Source: an uncultured Prevotella sp. (GTDB taxonomy: Bacteria; Bacteroidota; Bacteroidia; Bacteroidales; Bacteroidaceae). Taken from it: DNA of 5,301 nucleotides. The first letter of the stretch is position 1, and every line of letters begins with the position of its first letter. The notes under the pieces were generated by a model. That model had not been told where the DNA came from and searched no databases. It saw only the letters and a list, made by a program, of their open reading frames with translations. The stretch spans positions 1 through 5,301 of the forward strand of contig UQPD01000157.1 of assembly GCA_900542795.1 (NCBI GenBank). Direction: 5' to 3'. The position numbers and the translations under genes are program-made. This document shows, one piece after another, positions 5,300 to 5,301 of the stretch.

Positions 5300-5301
5300 G
5301 T

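Overview
The window looks like a chromosomal fragment from a Bacteroidales bacterium, most likely Prevotella or a close relative. The evidence is the family signatures of the encoded proteins, the moderately AT-rich DNA, the absence of Shine-Dalgarno-type sites before the genes, and one good Bacteroidetes-type promoter (TTG-N20-TAACTTTG). The first 43 bases are not genomic. They match an Illumina Nextera index-2 adapter ending in the Tn5 mosaic end, so the window starts at an assembly artefact and biology begins at base 44.

Layout: bases 44-477 hold no supportable gene. A promoter at 478-509 leads into a 211-aa conserved protein of unknown function (528-1163). After a 152-nt gap come three genes on the same strand: a 97-aa coiled-coil protein (1316-1609), the cell-division protein ZapA (1625-1930) and, after a 165-nt leader with several small inverted repeats, ribonuclease Y (rny, 2096-3628). 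A strong hairpin plus T-run terminator (3648-3698) closes this group. Next is a 12-helix major facilitator protein of the AmpG-like group (3763-5061, GTG start). A perfect 22-bp inverted repeat (5073-5123) follows and probably terminates transcription from both sides, because the last 170 bases contain minus-strand reading frames: a possible 37-aa acidic ORF (5131-5244) and the possible C-terminal end of a gene that runs off the window (5222-5299).

How the genes fit together: the coiled-coil gene and zapA are 15 nt apart and are probably co-transcribed. The coiled-coil protein is a plausible functional analogue of ZapB, the coiled-coil partner of ZapA at the division ring. rny encodes the membrane-anchored endonuclease that starts mRNA decay in many bacteria lacking RNase E. 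The AmpG-like carrier may import muropeptides or another small solute, but no peptidoglycan-recycling gene is present to confirm this. This is mostly core genome. I found no mobile element, CRISPR array, tRNA, rRNA or clear new system. The most useful leads are the ZapB-like gene, the structured rny leader and the unresolved minus-strand frames at the right edge.
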